From Atopobium sp. (lineage in GTDB: Bacteria > Actinomycetota > Coriobacteriia > Coriobacteriales > Atopobiaceae), in contig JABZHC010000020.1 of assembly GCA_015259035.1 (NCBI GenBank), positions 1 through 17,671 on the forward strand: a stretch of DNA of 17,671 nt. Direction: 5' to 3'. Positions within the stretch are counted from its first letter, which is position 1; every line of letters begins with the position of its first letter. The translations under genes were made by a program, and so were the position numbers. The notes beneath the pieces are model-generated. The model saw nothing but the letters and a program-made list of their open reading frames with translations, did not search any database and was not told the DNA's origin. This document shows, piece by piece, positions 14,912 to 17,671 of this stretch.

Positions 14912-15364
14912 CTAAAATTCAGCCTCTTCATAGACAAGATTTTGCTCAGATTCCATTCTCGAGAAAAACTTGGCAGGTGTAAGCACTGGTATATCCGAGC
15001 GAACAAAATCTGCCGCATTTCTTGTAACGATATAATCTGCCTTTATCTTTTTTGCTGCACGCCAAATAAGGCAGTCTTCAAAATCTTCCCACTGCTCAGA
15101 AAGCGCATTTGAAATATCCGCTCCATCAATAGAGCATATGTTAAGCAGTGGAGATACTTCTTTTAGGATTTCTTGCATGCGAGCAGAGCCGTGAGCCTTA
15201 GCGCCCACATAGTAGAGATCTGTGTATGACTGAGCCGCAATCCATAGCTCAGCGTCCTTGAACTGCTTCATTATGAAAAGCTTTTTTGCATCAGCAACAA
15301 ACTGTTCCCTACACAAAAAGACGTCCAGCAAAACGTTAGTATCAATCAAGAGCTTCATAGTCAT
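14912..15364 (-). CDS. PIN-domain ribonuclease toxin (VapC-like)
   Basis: This is a 150-residue PIN-domain protein, predicted to be an Mg-dependent RNase and the toxin of a type II pair. The first acidic residue lies in LLIDTNVLLDVF (D8). The central acidic residue is in the EDFEDCLIW segment (D97, the usual second cluster), and the last motif is IVTRNAADF (N116, D119). ATG at 15364 is chosen with GGAGG four bases upstream; a second ATG two codons later is also possible. An in-frame extension to 15454 overlaps the antitoxin gene and is not supported. Its 5' end overlaps the antitoxin by 23 bases, so translation is probably coupled. RNA target unknown. Confidence 0.85.
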   Translation of the reverse strand: MTMKLLIDTNVLLDVFLCREQFVADAKKLFIMKQFKDAELWIAAQSYTDLYYVGAKAHGSARMQEILKEVSPLLNICSIDGADISNALSEQWEDFEDCLIWRAAKKIKADYIVTRNAADFVRSDIPVLTPAKFFSRMESEQNLVYEEAEF

Positions 15365-15683
15365 GTGACCTCCACTCGCTGATTGCCTCTTTGTAGGAGC
15401 TGTCTCCCAAATCATTCCAGAACGACGCTGGCGCGGGAACAGAAATCTTCCCAAAGAGTGCCGAGAGCTGCTCTTTGTCCTTCTCGCTCAATTGGCGAGA
15501 AGATCCTTTGGTAGATAGTTCTGACGCAGCACTCCCATGGGCATCGGGAAGCTTGCCTGTTACCAGCACATATTCAAAAGCAGCATTAATCAGTTTGGTG
15601 GTGTTTGACCCAAGCGATTCAAGAACTTCAGAAACCTGATTTTTTACTTCAACAGGAACACGGGCGGTTACAATACTGTCCAT
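15342..15683 (-). CDS. RelB/DinJ-like ribbon-helix-helix antitoxin
   Basis: This 113-residue protein has an N-terminal ribbon-helix-helix domain of the RelB/DinJ type. A short strand (SIVTARVP, 3-10) is followed by helix VKNQVSEVLESLG and helix NTTKLINAAFEYVLVTGKLP (27-46). The remaining two thirds is polar and would bind and neutralise the toxin, as in other antitoxins. The start is fixed by AAAGGAGGGG just upstream of the ATG. DinJ and RelB antitoxins usually pair with RelE/YafQ-fold toxins, but here the overlapping partner is a PIN protein. A promoter with an inverted repeat lies immediately upstream, consistent with autorepression. Confidence 0.85.
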   Translation of the reverse strand: MDSIVTARVPVEVKNQVSEVLESLGSNTTKLINAAFEYVLVTGKLPDAHGSAASELSTKGSSRQLSEKDKEQLSALFGKISVPAPASFWNDLGDSSYKEAISEWRSHDYEALD

Positions 15684-15695
15684 AGCCCCTCCTTT

Positions 15696-15737
15696 ACCTA
15701 GTTATATCATTGTATTCACGTATTACAACTAGGTCAA
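15696..15737 (-). promoter_or_regulatory. promoter and operator of the toxin-antitoxin operon
   Basis: On the minus strand a -35 box TTGACC (15732-15737), a 17-base spacer and a -10 box TACAAT (15709-15714) form a good sigma-70-type promoter about 25 bases upstream of the antitoxin ATG. An inverted repeat with perfect 8-base arms, ACCTAGTT (15696-15703) and AACTAGGT (15727-15734), spans the promoter. It is well placed as the operator for the ribbon-helix-helix antitoxin. Confidence 0.65.
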
Positions 15738-15754
15738 GAAGCAAGAAGCAAAAG

Positions 15755-17389
15755 CTAAGCGATTTCTGACTGGATGTTTCCGTCTTTTAAAACAAGAGAC
15801 TGGAAGCGTTCTCTTATTTCTGGAGTTACTTGATGGGACGTCATAACAACGGTTCTCTCATCATCTTTTAAGATCAAATCAATGAGACTCTGAACAGAAT
15901 CGGAATCCAAATGGGCAAAACTCTCGTCATAAATCACAATTTGTGGCTTAAACAAAAAGATTCGTGCAAGAGCCAACCTCTGTCGTTCTCCACCAGAAAG
16001 ACTGCTTCCGGCTTGATCAATCACATGATCAATTCCGTCTGGATATCTGGTAAGAATCTCAGAAAAGCCTGACTTTGTTATAGCGTCAATAATTTCTTCA
16101 TCAGTAAAGTCATGACAAAACAACGTGACGTTATCCCTGATAGTCGCGTTAAAAATAAACGTTTGCTGAGAGCAAGGGATTATAAATCGAGCATATTGCT
16201 CACTTTTGAATTGCTTGATTGGCACGCCATCCAAGCAAATATCTCCGCTATCTGGGCTCAGAGCATCCGTTAACAGTTTGATTAGTGTTGTCTTTCCACT
16301 TCCCGAATTTCCTTCAAGAAGATACTTTCTGCCACGCTCCAAATTAAAACTAATATCCGACAAAACTAGTTTGTCCTTGTCATAGCCATACGAAACATGA
16401 TTGACCGTTAGATTTGCAAAACGCTCAGGGGTATTTTCTACCCCACTTTCTGTAGCTGGGGCTTCATTAAGAAGCGTTTGTATTTTAGTAATTATCTCTT
16501 TTGCGCTTCTCATATCAGTAATTGAATCACTTATGTTTTGAATAGGATTTGCTATGTAGACAACAAGCTGAGATGCCGCAACCATCATTCCTACTGTCAT
16601 TAATCCATTAAGGGTAAGAATGGCGCCAATAAAATAAATTCCAATGTAAATAATTTGACCCACAGTAAATGAAAGCAAGCGAGCTAAGGAACTAAAGTAC
16701 CGAGCAGCAAATTTCTGCTTCTCCCAAGCCTGATTCGCGCTGCTCATGGCAACCCGTGAGGCCTCTGTTAGATGAAAGCTCCTGAGTAGATCAAACCCTT
16801 CAAGATGCTCATTTGCTGTAGCAATAAAATGCTCAGCTGACTCAGATTGTGCTTTTCGTTTATTAGAAATAATTCCAGACATTGTGTTGGGAACAAACAT
16901 CTGAACAGCTATCATGCATAAAATGAACAGTACGAGCCACGGTGAAATAAACAGCAAGATTATTAGGCTTACTACGCCAGAGAAGACATCTATCAAGAGA
17001 TCAATAAAGACGCGGAAGTATGTTTCCTCAAGTAAATCAAGGTCGTTAGTAAGAATCGAGAGCCAATGACTTGTATTGAATAAGTGAAACTCAGGAATTG
17101 AACGATTGAATATCTTTGTAATCAGTTCATCGCGTAAATGCATCTGGCAGCCCTGTATAACTGACCAGCGCAAACGTCTGCAAATTAAGTCGACAATAAA
17201 ATAGCAAAATATATAGAGGCCAAACCAGAGCCCGTCATTCAATGCATCCGACAAATTGCCATCCATGGCAAGGTTAACGGATTGAAGCATTACAAATGAA
17301 AGCGCAATTTCGAACAAACTACTTAGAAGAGAGAAGACTACAAAGAATATTAGTTTGCTCTTTTGTTGAGCGTAAAGGTATTTAAGCAT
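15755..17389 (-). CDS. ABC exporter half-transporter (membrane domain plus ATPase)
   Basis: This 544-residue protein has an N-terminal exporter-type membrane domain (about six helices: near 13-33, 53-70, 130-150, 150-168, 244-262, 266-284) fused to a C-terminal ATPase. Walker A GNSGSGKT is at 360-367, the Q-loop QQ at 408-409, signature LSGGE at 464-468, Walker B IVIYDE at 484-489 and the H-loop H519 in MTSHQ. All residues needed for ATP hydrolysis are present. It would act as a homodimer or with a partner outside the window; the cargo cannot be inferred. ATG at 17389 follows AAGGAAG. The gene is visibly AT-richer than the housekeeping genes to the left, suggesting transfer. An eight-copy heptamer repeat lies 50 bases upstream of its start. 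Confidence 0.9.
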   Translation of the reverse strand: MLKYLYAQQKSKLIFFVVFSLLSSLFEIALSFVMLQSVNLAMDGNLSDALNDGLWFGLYIFCYFIVDLICRRLRWSVIQGCQMHLRDELITKIFNRSIPEFHLFNTSHWLSILTNDLDLLEETYFRVFIDLLIDVFSGVVSLIILLFISPWLVLFILCMIAVQMFVPNTMSGIISNKRKAQSESAEHFIATANEHLEGFDLLRSFHLTEASRVAMSSANQAWEKQKFAARYFSSLARLLSFTVGQIIYIGIYFIGAILTLNGLMTVGMMVAASQLVVYIANPIQNISDSITDMRSAKEIITKIQTLLNEAPATESGVENTPERFANLTVNHVSYGYDKDKLVLSDISFNLERGRKYLLEGNSGSGKTTLIKLLTDALSPDSGDICLDGVPIKQFKSEQYARFIIPCSQQTFIFNATIRDNVTLFCHDFTDEEIIDAITKSGFSEILTRYPDGIDHVIDQAGSSLSGGERQRLALARIFLFKPQIVIYDESFAHLDSDSVQSLIDLILKDDERTVVMTSHQVTPEIRERFQSLVLKDGNIQSEIA

Positions 17390-17439
17390 GCCATCTTCCT
17401 TAAAAGAGATTTCGTTTTAAAAAGGTTATGACTGCATGT

Positions 17440-17495
17440 GGTATTCGGTATTCGGTATTCGGTATTCGGTATTCGGTATTCGGTATTCGGTATTC
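17440..17495. repeat. eight tandem copies of a 7-base repeat upstream of the ABC exporter
   Basis: GGTATTC (GAATACC on the coding strand of the exporter) is repeated eight times without interruption, plus two further matching bases. It ends 51 bases before the exporter ATG and lies between that gene and the terminator at 17506-17544, so it is in the promoter region. Slipped-strand changes in copy number are expected for such an array. Confidence 0.95.
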
Positions 17496-17505
17496 GGCAA
17501 CCAAA

Positions 17506-17544
17506 CAAAAACCAGCTCCCCACATACGCGCGTGAAGAGCTGGT
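17506..17544 (-). terminator. Rho-independent terminator of the gene at the right edge
   Basis: On the minus strand an 8-bp stem (ACCAGCTC / GAGCTGGT) closes an 18-base loop and is followed by TTTTTGTTTGG. It lies about 30 bases after the stop of the partial gene to its right and would isolate the ABC exporter from that gene. Confidence 0.75.
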
Positions 17545-17573
17545 CATTTACTAGTAGCATTTACCTCGTCGTC

Positions 17574-17671
17574 TTACGATTCCTTCGGCCGCGTCGAACC
17601 GTCCTCTGCGCCGGCGTCAGAAGAAGCGGAGCTTGACATACCAAGTAGACGCTGCATCACCATCTCTGGGC
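17574..17671 (-). CDS. 3' end of an unidentified gene, cut by the window edge
   Basis: A minus-strand frame open to the right edge ends with TAA at 17574-17576. The visible C-terminus is PEMVMQRLLGMSSSASSD, followed by a short Asp/Glu/Ser-rich tail. It is supported by the terminator just downstream. The 32 residues are too few, and too low in complexity, to name the protein. Confidence 0.5.
   Translation of the reverse strand, partial: PEMVMQRLLGMSSSASSDAGAEDGSTRPKES

Noticed and set aside
17350..17547. 65-codon frame containing the heptamer repeat, overlapping the ABC exporter start
   Set aside because: Its start lies in the terminator region and its composition is dictated by the repeat. 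It was not called as a gene, though its frame would vary with repeat number.

Overview
The window looks like chromosome from an actinobacterium, most likely a coriobacterium of the Atopobium/Lancefieldella/Olsenella type. This rests on family resemblance only: a four-cysteine L31, a fused folP-folK, and tilS-hpt as neighbours. No rRNA marker is present. Base composition is mixed from about 1 to 14,700 and visibly more AT-rich from about 14,760 to 17,500, where a toxin-antitoxin pair and an ABC exporter sit.

Layout. 1-2,038: rpmE (-) with a structured leader, diverging from coaX (+), then a degenerate biotin-ligase-like gene (-). 2,029-3,501: folP-folK fusion (-). 3,706-5,399: exonuclease III and a PHP-domain phosphoesterase (+). 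5,400-6,041: gene-free stretch with a terminator and several large inverted repeats. 6,042-9,666: aminotransferase, hpt and tilS, all (-); tilS and hpt overlap by one base. 9,736-11,297: a YycJ/WalJ-type metallo-beta-lactamase-fold protein and a single-pass membrane protein (+). 11,298-11,799: gene-free stretch full of palindromes, ending in a bidirectional terminator. 11,800-14,700: clpB followed by a small low-complexity protein (-). 14,912-15,683: RelB/DinJ-like antitoxin overlapping a PIN-domain toxin (-), with an operator over its promoter. 15,755-17,389: ABC exporter (-) with a heptanucleotide tandem repeat just upstream. 17,574-17,671: the 3' end of an unidentified gene (-).

Most genes are housekeeping: ribosome, CoA and folate synthesis, base-excision repair, purine salvage, tRNA modification and disaggregation. 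The accessory content is at the right end.

The most striking signal is not a gene. The 8-mer TTCTCGCC, always preceded by a pyrimidine, occurs 17 times by hand count on the two strands, against about 0.5 expected by chance. It is concentrated between genes, has no strand preference, and sometimes occurs as inverted pairs forming palindromes. This is how DNA-uptake sequences behave in Neisseria and Haemophilus, so it is offered as a candidate uptake-type or other genome-wide signal. A second point is a 55-base exact inverted repeat between the first bases of the window and an internal gene. It changes the end of rpmE and may be an assembly or amplification artefact.
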